Assembly (NCBI RefSeq): GCF_017301635.1
Contig: NZ_CP071091.1
Span: 6,460,001 to 6,524,000, forward strand
Source: Myxococcus landrumus
Lineage (GTDB): Bacteria > Myxococcota > Myxococcia > Myxococcales > Myxococcaceae
Length of the DNA: 64,000 nt
Direction: 5' to 3'
The notes under the pieces are model-generated. The model was not told where the DNA came from and searched no databases. It saw nothing but the letters and a program-made list of their open reading frames with translations. Shown here one piece after another: positions 35,664 through 45,231 of the stretch. A program made the translations under genes and the position numbers. Position 1 is the first letter of the stretch; each line of letters opens with the position of its first letter.

Positions 35664-38363
35664 CTAGGTACCCAGCGCGTTCTCGTCCAACTCAATCTTC
35701 GAGCCCTCGATGGTCACCTCGGCCGCGCCTTCCACGAGGATGCCATTGGACTTCACGATGACCTTCGAGGGACCACAGATGAGCGTGATGGTCCCCTTCC
35801 CCTTCAGCGACAGCTTCGACGCATTCACGACGACCGGACCGTCCGCGCTCATGCTGTGGCTGCCGGATATCTTCTGCGACTGCCCACCCGCGATGTTGAC
35901 CGCGATGGCCGCCTTCGCATCCGTGACGTACGACTCCTTCGCATCCACCATGTAGACGCCCACCGTCTCCATCTTCACGGCGCCCGTCGTCTCCGACTTG
36001 CTCCCCTTGATGAGCTCCACGCGCGCCGCCCCCACCAGCTCCTTGGACTCGCCCCCCACCGCGAACGAGACACCGCTCAAGGAGTTGATGGCCGCCAGGC
36101 CCCCCACTGTCTCCTTCACCGAGCCCCCCACCACCGTCGCCCACGTCCCGCTCCCGCCACTCGTCGCACTCCCAGCCGCCTCGGGCGCCGCATCGCCGCC
36201 GCCACCCCCGCCTCCTCCTCCACCCCCCGCGCCCCCACCGCCGCCACTCGCCTCCTTCACCGCATCGATGAGCGCGCCGGAGAGCTTGTCCGAGACCATC
36301 GACTCCGCCATGCCCGCCGCAATCTGTCCCGACTCCGCCGCCCCCGCCGCGTCCGACAGCTTGCCCGCCGCCTGCGCGAAGGCCGCGATTTGCGGGTCGC
36401 CGCCTCCGAGCAGCGCCGCCGCGGGCCCCGCGAACTGCGCGGCCGGCCCCACCGCCTCGCGCGCCTGCTGAATCATCGGGAGGATGGGCCCCAACAGCGT
36501 CGCCTCGGCCCGGCTGGCCGCCTTCGCCGCCGCCCCCACGACCTTCCCCACCGCCGCGTTCACGATGAGCTCCAGCACCGCCGCCACGGGATTGCCCACC
36601 TGCACCAGCTCCATCCCGCCCACCTGGAGGTCCATCGCCCCGGCCACCTCCTCCGTGAGGCTGCCCGTCACCTTCACGTCGCGCATGGCGCCCACCTTCG
36701 TGGACTGGTCCCCGCCCACGTTGACGTTGAGGTTGGCCTCGATGGAGATCTTCTCGTTGCCCCCCACGCTCGCGGCGCGCTTGCCATTGACCAGGTGGCT
36801 GGCGTCGTGCCCCACGCTGTACAGCTTGTTGTTGGCCGCCTTCACGAGGATGTCGTGCTTGCCGTTGATGGTGACCGTCTCCTGGCCCGCCGTGTCGTCG
36901 AACAGGACTTCATTCGCGCCACTCCCGCCCGGCGACGACAGCGAGCTGTGCCCCGTCACCGTCTTGCCCGCGGGCAGCTCCACCGGGGGCAGGAAGGTGG
37001 TGTTCCACACCTTGCCCAGACACACCGGTCGGTCCGGGTCTCCCTCCTCGAACTCGACGAGCACCTCCCAGCCGATGCGCGGAATCATCACCGAGCCCGT
37101 CGTGTGCGCCTGGCTGACACGAACCCAACTGGACGTGCGCTCATCGAGCTCGCCCTCCCGGTCCCACGCGAACTGGAGCTTCACCCGCCCGTGGGCATCA
37201 CAGTAGATCTCCTCGCCCGCCGGCCCCGTCACCCGCGCCGTCTGGAGCCCCATCACCCGGGGCCGAGGCGTCAGCCGCGCGGGGCGGAACATCTGCGTGG
37301 AGGGAATCGCCTCCAGCTCCACGTCGTACCGCCAGGGCCCCTCGTCCACCAGGGGTCGCCCGCTCGCGGTCTCCTCTTCCAGCCGGAGCTGGAACCCCAC
37401 CGCCGTGAGGAAGTACTCACCATCCGAAGCCGGGTGTCCCTGGAGCAGGAAGCGCCGACCCGGCGCCACGAAGAGCGCGTCCGTGCGCCCCAGCGCCGTC
37501 ACCCGAGTCCCCCGCAGCTCATCCAACCGCACCGCCGCCCGGCGCTTGCCCTCGGCGGTCGCGCGGAAGCCACCGGGAAACTCGTACCACTCGCGTGAAA
37601 GCGCCTCCGAGGCCTCCGCGCTCGACAGGAGCGAGGTGCTGGGCCGCAGCAGGTCGTAGTCGTTGACGGTCGCCTTCGACGGCCGCAGGCGCGTGCGCAG
37701 CCGGAAGTCCCAGACGCGGGCGAACGGGGCGTCCTCCTGGGGGAAGAAGGAGAAGCCCAGCACGTCCGGCGAGAGCAGGTCCACGCGGGTGCTGTCGTCC
37801 TCGAAGCGCATGAGGACTCCGTCCGCGGAGTGGCTGAAGGCGAAGAAGATGCCCTCGTCCTCGAGCAGCCGGCAGATGAAGTCCCACTCGGACTCGTCGT
37901 ACTGCACGCAGTAGTCGCGCTGGAGGTACCGGCCCGCGACACCGCCCCAGTCGAAGGCCGCCGCGTCCAGGCCCGCGTCCTCGCACACCTTCTTGACGAT
38001 GTCGGGCACCGTCTTCTGCTGGAAGATGCGGAAGCCTCGCCGCAGGCTCAGCACGAGGTACGGCTCTGGAACGAGCACGGCCCGGTAGCGCCCGAAGGCA
38101 TCCTCACCCGCCTGTCCCATGGCCGCGAGGGAGACCTCCTCCACCACGCCGCCCACGTAGCGCCCTCCGCCACGCGGTGACTCCAGCAACAGGGAGGCGC
38201 GAACCCCTGGCGCGGCGTCCACGTCGACGCCCTGCCCGGAGAAGTCCACCTCGAAGCGGTACGGACGGGACGCCTCCTCCCGCCCACGCACCGCATGCAC
38301 CGAGAGGCCTCCGTCGTGTCCGCTGAAGAAGAATGTCGCCACGAGGCGCTGCTCGTCACCCAT
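35664..38363 (-). CDS. vgrG: VgrG (TssI) spike protein with an Ala/Gly-rich insertion
   Basis: 899 residues. The gp27-like base (residues 1-390) holds YLQRDYCVQYDESEWDFICR and LLEDEGIFFAFSH; the gp5-like OB domain follows with the typical RVKLQFAWDREGELDERTSSWVRVSQ and IPRIGWEVLVEFEEGDPDRP. The needle starts near 480 (GANEVLFDDTAGQE). Between about 591 and 740 the beta-helix is broken by a helical, Ala-rich stretch and a Gly run (residues 707-723), after which needle repeats resume (GGSVKETVGGLAAINSLSGV). The two sister VgrG proteins lack this insertion. The spike punctures the target cell and carries effectors; the insertion may be the docking site for the neighbouring cargo. Confidence 0.95.
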   Translation of the reverse strand: MGDEQRLVATFFFSGHDGGLSVHAVRGREEASRPYRFEVDFSGQGVDVDAAPGVRASLLLESPRGGGRYVGGVVEEVSLAAMGQAGEDAFGRYRAVLVPEPYLVLSLRRGFRIFQQKTVPDIVKKVCEDAGLDAAAFDWGGVAGRYLQRDYCVQYDESEWDFICRLLEDEGIFFAFSHSADGVLMRFEDDSTRVDLLSPDVLGFSFFPQEDAPFARVWDFRLRTRLRPSKATVNDYDLLRPSTSLLSSAEASEALSREWYEFPGGFRATAEGKRRAAVRLDELRGTRVTALGRTDALFVAPGRRFLLQGHPASDGEYFLTAVGFQLRLEEETASGRPLVDEGPWRYDVELEAIPSTQMFRPARLTPRPRVMGLQTARVTGPAGEEIYCDAHGRVKLQFAWDREGELDERTSSWVRVSQAHTTGSVMIPRIGWEVLVEFEEGDPDRPVCLGKVWNTTFLPPVELPAGKTVTGHSSLSSPGGSGANEVLFDDTAGQETVTINGKHDILVKAANNKLYSVGHDASHLVNGKRAASVGGNEKISIEANLNVNVGGDQSTKVGAMRDVKVTGSLTEEVAGAMDLQVGGMELVQVGNPVAAVLELIVNAAVGKVVGAAAKAASRAEATLLGPILPMIQQAREAVGPAAQFAGPAAALLGGGDPQIAAFAQAAGKLSDAAGAAESGQIAAGMAESMVSDKLSGALIDAVKEASGGGGGAGGGGGGGGGGGDAAPEAAGSATSGGSGTWATVVGGSVKETVGGLAAINSLSGVSFAVGGESKELVGAARVELIKGSKSETTGAVKMETVGVYMVDAKESYVTDAKAAIAVNIAGGQSQKISGSHSMSADGPVVVNASKLSLKGKGTITLICGPSKVIVKSNGILVEGAAEVTIEGSKIELDENALGT

Positions 38364-38376
38364 GCTTCGCTCCCCC

Positions 38377-40605
38377 TCAGTTGCTCTTGTGACTCAGCTT
38401 CGAGCCCAGCTTCTTCACGCCCTTGAGCTGAATCTTCGACGACTTGATTTTCACCCCCGTGGGGGTGACCTCCACCGTCGAGCCGCCCACTTTCAACACC
38501 ACCTTGGTCTTGCCGGAGATGTTGATGTTCTCCGCCTTGACGCTCAGGCCGCCCGCGGCGGTGATGGCGAGCGCGACCTCGGACTTGTCCACGCGGTTGC
38601 CACCGCACTTCACCTTCTCGGACGCCGCCGTGAGCGCATAGGCCGCGCCGCAGGACACGGCGACCGTCTTGGCCTTCACCATCTTCAAGGCCCCCACCGT
38701 CTCCGTCCGGGCCGTGCCGCACGTGCTCATCCGGCCGTCGGTGCACGCCTCCAGCCACGCCGCGCCCACCGTCGTCTTCGAGCTGCCGACGACCTTGCGC
38801 TCGTAGCCCGTCATGCCGGTGACGGCCTGGAGCCCGCCCACCGTGCGCTCCAGCGCGCCCTGCGTGTCCTCGGTGAGGTCTCCTCCCACGGTGAGCTTGC
38901 GCGTCGCGCCCACCTCGACGACCAGGTCCCCTCCGATGCCGTCCGAGAAGTCCGCCGCGACGTTGAGGCTCTGGTTGACGCCGACCTCGAGCGTGCGGTG
39001 ACTCGTCACCTTGTGGGTGTGGTTGGCGCCGACGCTGAACGTGCGGTTGCCTCCCACCTCCGTGGACTCATCCACCAGCACCTGCGTGGAGGCGTCGTGC
39101 TCCACGGCGACGGTGAGGTCGTGTGAGGCATTGAGGAAGATTTCCTCGGAGCCCGTGGCGTCCTCGAAGCGCAGCTCGTTGGCGCCAGGTCCGCCGCCCG
39201 TGGTGGCCGTCTGGATGGAGCTGAGGGTGGCGTGGTCCGGCAGCGCATAGGGCGGCATCGCCTCGCCGTTGTAGAGGTGGCCGACGACGAGGGGCCGGTC
39301 GCGGTCCCCCAGCTCGTGGTCCACCATCACCTCGAAGCCCACGCGCGGGACAATCATCGAGCCCCCCAGCGCGAGCTGCCCCACGCGCAGCCACGGAGAG
39401 CTGCGGTCGTCCGTGATGCCGGAGCGGTCCCAGGGGAAGCGCACCTTCACCTCGCCGCGCTCGCTGCCGTGCAGCTCCTGGCCCGACGCGCCCGTGACGA
39501 AGGCCACCTGGACACCCGGCGCCGAGCGCTCCGGCGGAGCCTCCGGCCGGAAGAACGCGGGCTTGGAGGGAATGACCCGGAAGGTGTTCTCGTACGTCTC
39601 CTCGGAGGCCCCGGTGTCCCGGGCCCGCACGCCGCCTCGGTGCACCACGGAGAGCACCAGCTGCTCTCCGTTGAGCGCCACGCGCACGTGGCCATCCAGC
39701 ATGAAGGTGCGGCCGGGCTCGAGCTGGGGACAGTCACTCGTCCCCTCGCGCAGGATGACCCGGGACTGGTGCCCCTCGAGGATGCGCTTCGCGCGGCGCT
39801 TGCCATCGGCGAGCTCCTCGAAGCCGCCGGGGTGCAGGTACTCCTCGCGCCCTCGCGCCTCGGGGGCCTTCTCACCGTGGCTCAGGTCCACCGCGGGCCG
39901 CTTCGCGTCGTAGTCGCGCACCATCACGGTGTCCGTCCGCGCCGCGTGGCGGTCCTTCATCGAGAGGACCGTGTCCTCCTCCGTGCGAGTCTCCGCGCGC
40001 TCCAGCAGCACGCCGTCGCCCGCCAGCGGCACCAGGCCATCCGGGCCGTCGAAGAACGCCAGCGTCTCGCCCGCGTCATCGTTGCGCACGGCGAAGACGA
40101 TGCCCTCCTCCGCCAGCAGGCGTCGCAGGAAGGCGTAGTCGCTCTCGTTGTACTGGGTCAGGGCGACGCGCGTGGCCGTCGACTCCTCGAGCATCCACGA
40201 CTGCGCGTCCTCCGGGACGCCCCCCTCCTCCAGCAGCGCCTTCACCACATCGGGGACGGACTGCTCCTGGAACAGCCGCACCTCCTGCCCCAGCTCCAGC
40301 AGGTGGAGGCTCGAGCCCACCTCCAGCCGCAGCCGGAAGTGCTCCGGCTGGAAGGCCTCCAGGCTGGCCTCGTAGACGAGGCCGTGGAAGCACCGGTCCT
40401 GTCCGTCCTCTCCCTGGAGGATGCGCAGCCGGTACGGCTTGCCGGGCATGGACGTCGCGTCCACGGCCTCTTGCGTCTCCACCTCCACCCACCCTCGGCT
40501 GCCCTCGGAGAGGCCCTCTTCCAGCTCGAAGCGGACGACGCGGAGAACCGTCTCGTCTCCCCCGTCGATGGACAGCGCGAACTTCAGGACGCGACCGTTG
40601 CTCAT
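38377..40605 (-). CDS. vgrG: VgrG (TssI) spike protein, second copy
   Basis: 742 residues of standard VgrG layout: an N-terminal gp27-like part with LEEGGVPEDAQSWMLE and ALTQYNESDYAFLRRLLAEE, the OB domain with EVKVRFPWDRSGITDDRSSPW and PRVGFEVMVDHELGDRDRPL, then a long needle of repeats (FEDATGSEEIFLNASHDLTV, EVGGNRTFSVGANHTHKVTS). The tail ends in KSSKIQLKGVKKLGSKLSHK, without an enzymatic extension. Thirteen bases separate it from the vgrG genes on each side. It differs in sequence from its neighbours and so may carry a different cargo. Confidence 0.95.
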   Translation of the reverse strand: MSNGRVLKFALSIDGGDETVLRVVRFELEEGLSEGSRGWVEVETQEAVDATSMPGKPYRLRILQGEDGQDRCFHGLVYEASLEAFQPEHFRLRLEVGSSLHLLELGQEVRLFQEQSVPDVVKALLEEGGVPEDAQSWMLEESTATRVALTQYNESDYAFLRRLLAEEGIVFAVRNDDAGETLAFFDGPDGLVPLAGDGVLLERAETRTEEDTVLSMKDRHAARTDTVMVRDYDAKRPAVDLSHGEKAPEARGREEYLHPGGFEELADGKRRAKRILEGHQSRVILREGTSDCPQLEPGRTFMLDGHVRVALNGEQLVLSVVHRGGVRARDTGASEETYENTFRVIPSKPAFFRPEAPPERSAPGVQVAFVTGASGQELHGSERGEVKVRFPWDRSGITDDRSSPWLRVGQLALGGSMIVPRVGFEVMVDHELGDRDRPLVVGHLYNGEAMPPYALPDHATLSSIQTATTGGGPGANELRFEDATGSEEIFLNASHDLTVAVEHDASTQVLVDESTEVGGNRTFSVGANHTHKVTSHRTLEVGVNQSLNVAADFSDGIGGDLVVEVGATRKLTVGGDLTEDTQGALERTVGGLQAVTGMTGYERKVVGSSKTTVGAAWLEACTDGRMSTCGTARTETVGALKMVKAKTVAVSCGAAYALTAASEKVKCGGNRVDKSEVALAITAAGGLSVKAENINISGKTKVVLKVGGSTVEVTPTGVKIKSSKIQLKGVKKLGSKLSHKSN

Positions 40606-40618
40606 GGCCCCCTCGGCG

Positions 40619-42826
40619 CTACTTGTACTGGATGGTGCCCTTGAGCTTCACGTTGGCGCCATCACCGCCCACCGTGCTCCCCTTGAGCTTCATCGAGGCG
40701 GGAGAGGCCTCCAGCTTCGAACCCGACTTCAACGTGGCCTTGCCGACCGTGATGGTGACGGTGGTGCCCGACAGGTTGAAGTCCTTGCCGCACTGGATGG
40801 ACATGGGGCCACCCGTGGTGATGGCCATGGCCCCGCCCGACGCCAGCGTGAGGTCCTTCCCCGTCTTGATGTTCACCGCGCCCGCGGTCATCACCTTCGC
40901 CGCGCCGATGTTCTCGGCCTTCGACCCGGTGATTTTCTCCACCTTCGCGCCGGCCACCATCTCGGTCTTGTTGCCCGCCACCGCCTCGACGATGGCCCCG
41001 ACGGTGTTGATGCTCAGCACGCCCCCCACGCTCGTGGTGAGGTCCGCGTTGAAGGTCTCCGACACCTTCTGCGCGAGCACGTTGCGCAGGCCGCCGACGT
41101 TCTCCTTCCGAGCGCCCTTCACGTTCGTGGCATGCATGGCGCCCACGCCCCACTGGTCCATCGCGCTCACGACCACCTTCTTCGTGCCCGCGGTGTCCTC
41201 CACCAGCATCCCGGTGACGCTGGCGCTCTGGTCCCCGCCGATGCTGACGTCCTCGGTGACGCCGATGCTGCTCGTGCTGTCCGAGGTGACCTGCACGGCC
41301 TCGTCCACGGCAATCTGCTCCGTGAGGTTGTGTCCCGCCTGGAGCGAGAGGTCCTTCTGCGCATGGATGAAGAACTCCATGCCGCCATTTCCGTCGTTGA
41401 GACGCACCTCGTTGGTGCCCCCGCCCCCCGGCGTCGATGAGGACTGCAGCGCGCTCTGCATCAGGTTGTCTGGCAGGGCGTACGGCGGCATCGTCTCCGC
41501 GTTGTAGACCTTCTGCATCACCACGGGCCGGTCCGGGTCGCCGTGGAGGAAGCCCACCTCCACCTCCCAGCCCACGCGCGGGAGAATCTGGCTGCCCGCG
41601 GTGTTCTGCTGCTGCACCCGCATCCAGCACGAGGCGGTGTCATCCACCTTTCCCTCGCGGTCCCAATAGAAGTGCACCTTCACGCGACCGAACTCGTCGA
41701 CGTGAATCTCCTCACCCGCCGGCCCCGTCACCACGGCCAGCTCCTTGCCATTGACGCGCGGACGCGGCGTCACCCGAGGCGGGCGGAACTCCACCGCGCC
41801 AGGGACGGCGGTGAACTCGGCGCGGTAGTGCGCATCCCCGTCCGCCATCGTCCCCGCCGTGGGGTCGTCATAGAAGTGGCGCACCTCCAGCAGCAGGTAC
41901 CCGCCGTTGAGGGGCGCGGGCTCGGCGTCGAACAGCTCGAAGCGGCGGCCCGGCGCAAGCCTCAGGCACGGCGTCGTCCCGCGCAGGACGCGCTGACGGG
42001 CCCGCACCGCGGTCAGCCGGTCCGCCGCGCGCTGCTTGCCCGCCGCGGCGCTGACGAACCCCGATGGGAACTCGTACTGCTCCAGCCCTCCGCTCTCGGG
42101 CGCCGCGAGCTTCGCCTCGGGCAGCACCTGCGGGGTGAGCCAGTTCCAGTCGCGCAGCATCACCGCGTCCGGCACGACGCGAGAGGTGTACGTGACGCGC
42201 GTGACGACATCGCGCAGCTCCTCGCGCCCTTCCCGGGTGCGGAAGGAGAGCCCGACGGAGCCCTCCATGGGCGCGTGCGCCGCGGGAGAGTCCGCCACGT
42301 GCATCACATGGCCCGAGGCAGAGTGCTCGAACCAGAAGAACATGCCCGCGTCCTCCAGCAGCCGGAGGACGAAGGCCAGCTCACTCTCCCGCCACTGCGT
42401 GCAGTACTCGCGCGCGGGCCCCTCGGCCACGCCCCAGGAGACCGCGTCGTCCGGGAGGCCCGCGCCGGAGAGCACGTCCTTCATGACGGCCACGATGCTC
42501 TGGTCCTGGAAGATGCGGCTGCGCAGCCGGTGCGCCAGCCCCTGGAGCCGAGGCAGCAGCCGCAGCCGGTAGACGAAGAGGTCGCCCCGCCGCTGGACGT
42601 ACTCCGCCTCCTCCACCACGCCGTGGAAGTGCCGGACCGCGTCCCGCTCCACCACGCTCACGCTCGCGTCGGTCCCCAGCAGGGCGCCCAGGTCCCAGTC
42701 GGGGTCCGTGCTGACGCACTCCACATCCGCGACGAAGAGCTGGGAGAGGCCTTCATCCACCCGGAGGCGGGACACGCCCAACTCCGCGGGGAGCCCCCCG
42801 TGGGAAATCGTCGCGGACAAGCGCAT
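40619..42826 (-). CDS. vgrG: VgrG (TssI) spike protein, first gene of the island
   Basis: 735 residues. ATG at 42826 has AGAGGGGG upstream; an earlier in-frame codon at 42844 is less likely. The gp27-like region includes EYCTQWRESELAFVLRLLED, the OB domain VKVHFYWDREGKVDDTASCW and PRVGWEVEVGFLHGDPDRPV, and the needle region begins at VRLNDGNGGMEFFIHAQKDL. No C-terminal extension. It is the promoter-proximal gene of the island, which runs without a gap over about 82 bases to 25268. The 199-bp region upstream is the probable promoter area. Confidence 0.95.
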   Translation of the reverse strand: MRLSATISHGGLPAELGVSRLRVDEGLSQLFVADVECVSTDPDWDLGALLGTDASVSVVERDAVRHFHGVVEEAEYVQRRGDLFVYRLRLLPRLQGLAHRLRSRIFQDQSIVAVMKDVLSGAGLPDDAVSWGVAEGPAREYCTQWRESELAFVLRLLEDAGMFFWFEHSASGHVMHVADSPAAHAPMEGSVGLSFRTREGREELRDVVTRVTYTSRVVPDAVMLRDWNWLTPQVLPEAKLAAPESGGLEQYEFPSGFVSAAAGKQRAADRLTAVRARQRVLRGTTPCLRLAPGRRFELFDAEPAPLNGGYLLLEVRHFYDDPTAGTMADGDAHYRAEFTAVPGAVEFRPPRVTPRPRVNGKELAVVTGPAGEEIHVDEFGRVKVHFYWDREGKVDDTASCWMRVQQQNTAGSQILPRVGWEVEVGFLHGDPDRPVVMQKVYNAETMPPYALPDNLMQSALQSSSTPGGGGTNEVRLNDGNGGMEFFIHAQKDLSLQAGHNLTEQIAVDEAVQVTSDSTSSIGVTEDVSIGGDQSASVTGMLVEDTAGTKKVVVSAMDQWGVGAMHATNVKGARKENVGGLRNVLAQKVSETFNADLTTSVGGVLSINTVGAIVEAVAGNKTEMVAGAKVEKITGSKAENIGAAKVMTAGAVNIKTGKDLTLASGGAMAITTGGPMSIQCGKDFNLSGTTVTITVGKATLKSGSKLEASPASMKLKGSTVGGDGANVKLKGTIQYK

Positions 42827-42973
42827 GCAGCCCCCTCTGGACAACGCGTGACGACAGACACGCGGACAGTGTAGCAGGACACACTTTTTTGGGAGCGTGC
42901 TTGCCAGATGTCCAGAGCCCGGACACCCCTCGGAGACGGCGAGGGTGTCAAAACCACCTCACCTGACCTCGTC

Positions 42974-42991
42974 AGACATTTTGAAATGTCT
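42974..42991. promoter_or_regulatory. 18-bp palindrome upstream of the vgrG island
   Basis: AGACATTT and AAATGTCT flank TG, a perfect inverted repeat in the 199-bp gap between the first vgrG gene and the S9 peptidase gene. It is about 150 bp upstream of the vgrG start and 35 bp after the peptidase stop, so it may be an operator or a weak terminator. AT-richer than its surroundings. Confidence 0.4.
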
Positions 42992-43025
42992 CGAGGGATG
43001 TCTGGGAATCACCCCGCCCGGGGGC

Positions 43026-45050
43026 TCAGGGCTTCGGCTGCGCCGGGGAGCTCAGCTGGCGCTCGAAGAACATCAGCGCGGTGAGCTGGGCGAAGTCGCG
43101 GTTGGCCTTCTTCTGGAAGCCGTGGCCCTCATCGGTGGCCAGCATGTACCAGACGTCCGGCGAGCGCTTGCGCACGGCCTGGACAATCTGCTCCGCCTCC
43201 GACTGCGGGACGCGCGGATCATTGGCCCCCTGTTGCACGTAGAGCGCCGCGCGAATCTTGTCCACGGAGCCCAGGGGCGAGATGCGCTCCTGCACCTTGC
43301 GCACCTCGGGGATGCGCTCGTCGCCGTACTCCGCGCGCCGCAAGTCCCGGCGGTACGCCTGCGTATTCTCCAGGAAGCTGGGCAGCGAGGAGATGCCCAC
43401 CACGTCCACCGCCGCCTTCACGCGCTCGGGGAAGAAGGCCACCGACGCCAGCGTCATGTAGCCGCCGTAGGAGCCTCCGTAGACGCCCACGCGCGAGGCA
43501 TCCAGCTCCTTGCGCGAGGCGATGAAGTCCAGCGTGGCGCCGATGTCCGCGAGGCTCTGCTCGCGCTTCACGCCGTCATCCATGGCCCGGTACGCCTTGC
43601 CGTACCCATCCGAGCCCCGCACGTTGGGCACCAGCACCGCCATGCCCAGCTCCGTCGCGGCGAACTGCGCGAAGGTGCTGAAGGAGGGCAGGCTCTGTCC
43701 CTCCGGCCCGCCGTGGAAGATGACCACCACGGGCACCTTCCCGGTGGCGTTCTTCGGCAGGTACAGGAACGCCGGCACCTGGACGCCGTCCGTGGACGGA
43801 TAGCGCACGAGCGTCGGCGCCGCGAACGAGTCAGGGTTGAGCCCGCCCACCTCGGAGCGCGTCCAGCGCGTGGCCTTGCGCGTCTTCAAGTCCAGGGTCC
43901 ACGCGTCCATGGGGCTCTTCGCGTCCGCCAGCGTGAGGGCCAGCATGTCCGAGCGCTGCCGCGGGAACTCCACCCCGAACACCAGCCCCTGGGGCAGCGA
44001 GTCCACCGGCGAGAGCTTCCGCGTGCGCGTGTCCAGCAAGGACACCTTCGAGTAGCCATCCTCGTTGAAGGACACCGCCAGCCGGCGCCCATCGGGTGAC
44101 AGCGAGAGGTCCGTCACGTTCCACCGCACCGACTTCGTCAACGACTCCGGCGGCGTCGCGGGGGGCGCCTTGTCCAGGTCCACCTGGTAGAGCTCCGCGA
44201 AGTCGCTGTAGCGGTCCGTCACCACGTACACGCTCTTGCCATCGCGAGCGAAGCGGGCCGTGGTGACGCCGCCCTTGCCCTGCCCCTGGGGCGTGAGCGG
44301 ACGGCGCTCTCCCGTCGCCACGTCCACCACGTACAGGTCCACATCGTCGATGGCGCGGTACTGCGACACCAGCAACTTCGAACCATCCGCGGAGAACTCG
44401 ATGGCCCCCCACGAGCCCTCCTCCTGCGTGAGCCGCCGGGCCTGCCGGGGGTCCGACGTAGGCGCCACGTAGACATCCGTGTCCTTGCCGTTGCGGCCCG
44501 TGCCGGAGTACGTCAGCCAGCGGCCGTCCGACGACACCTGCAGGCTTTGATGCCGGCTCTTGCCGTCCGTCAGCAGCTCCGAGCGGCCGGTGTCCCGGTT
44601 CAGGCGAAACACCTGGAAGAACTCCCCGCCCCCCGTGTCCTGCAGGTAGTAGATGACGCGCGCGTTGCCGGGCTGGAATTGCGCCTGGTTGATGGGCTCC
44701 TTCGTGAAAGTGATTTGCGTGCGCGCCCCCATGGGCATCTCCACCACGTGGAGCTGATTGGTGTCCGCGAACCGCGTGACGATGAGCATCTCCTTGCCGT
44801 CATCCCGGATGTCCGTGAGCCCGGCGGAGCGCGCCTCCAGGTATTGCTCCATCCTGCGGCGGAACGCATCCGGCACGGCGGGCACGTTGCTCACCCAGAG
44901 GTTGGGCTGACCAGGGAGCGCTGCGATTCCAGGCACCTGGGACGGCTTCTGCGGGGCCTGGGTCTCGGAGCGAGGGGCCTGCGCCGGAGCGGCGGGCGCG
45001 ACCTGTCCGGTCATCAAAGACACGACAAGGGGAATCATTGCAGGGTTCAT
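43026..45050 (-). CDS. S9-family (prolyl oligopeptidase-type) serine peptidase, exported
   Basis: 674 residues from the ATG at 45050 (GGAG close upstream); a GTG at 45089 is in frame. An N-terminal signal-like segment (IPLVVSLMTGQVAPA) suggests export. The first 380 residues form a beta-propeller with PD40-like blades; the catalytic alpha/beta hydrolase domain holds GGSYGGY with Ser528, Asp611 in ANDPRVP and His643 in DEGHGF. Such enzymes cut short peptides, mostly after proline or with dipeptidyl activity. In a predatory bacterium it may digest prey peptides, which is inference. A second, unlike S9 peptidase is at 61.7-63.8 kb. Confidence 0.93.
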   Translation of the reverse strand: MNPAMIPLVVSLMTGQVAPAAPAQAPRSETQAPQKPSQVPGIAALPGQPNLWVSNVPAVPDAFRRRMEQYLEARSAGLTDIRDDGKEMLIVTRFADTNQLHVVEMPMGARTQITFTKEPINQAQFQPGNARVIYYLQDTGGGEFFQVFRLNRDTGRSELLTDGKSRHQSLQVSSDGRWLTYSGTGRNGKDTDVYVAPTSDPRQARRLTQEEGSWGAIEFSADGSKLLVSQYRAIDDVDLYVVDVATGERRPLTPQGQGKGGVTTARFARDGKSVYVVTDRYSDFAELYQVDLDKAPPATPPESLTKSVRWNVTDLSLSPDGRRLAVSFNEDGYSKVSLLDTRTRKLSPVDSLPQGLVFGVEFPRQRSDMLALTLADAKSPMDAWTLDLKTRKATRWTRSEVGGLNPDSFAAPTLVRYPSTDGVQVPAFLYLPKNATGKVPVVVIFHGGPEGQSLPSFSTFAQFAATELGMAVLVPNVRGSDGYGKAYRAMDDGVKREQSLADIGATLDFIASRKELDASRVGVYGGSYGGYMTLASVAFFPERVKAAVDVVGISSLPSFLENTQAYRRDLRRAEYGDERIPEVRKVQERISPLGSVDKIRAALYVQQGANDPRVPQSEAEQIVQAVRKRSPDVWYMLATDEGHGFQKKANRDFAQLTALMFFERQLSSPAQPKP

Positions 45051-45231
45051 GACGCTCCACGCTAGCAGCAGCACTCCGACAGGGCGCACGCCGCATCGCG
45101 CCGCCCAACAGGTCTCGCGCCCCCTGAAATTCCCAGCACATCAACCAGACGCTCGGGGTCTTCCCGTAATGCCCCGCCACGGACCCGGTCTCGCGCCGTG
45201 AGGGCGCGAACCCTTGCCCGAGGAGCGGAAC

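Noticed and set aside
35628-37598. 656-codon plus-strand open frame opposite the third vgrG gene
   Set aside because: Arg/His/Leu-rich shadow of a gene with secure VgrG motifs.
39232-40644. 470-codon plus-strand open frame opposite the second vgrG gene
   Set aside because: Shadow frame, no recognisable domain, and it crosses vgrG gene borders.
42827-42973. TGGCAAGCACG on the minus strand as a sigma-54 site before vgrG
   Set aside because: No GC at the required 10-base spacing and no TTGC box.
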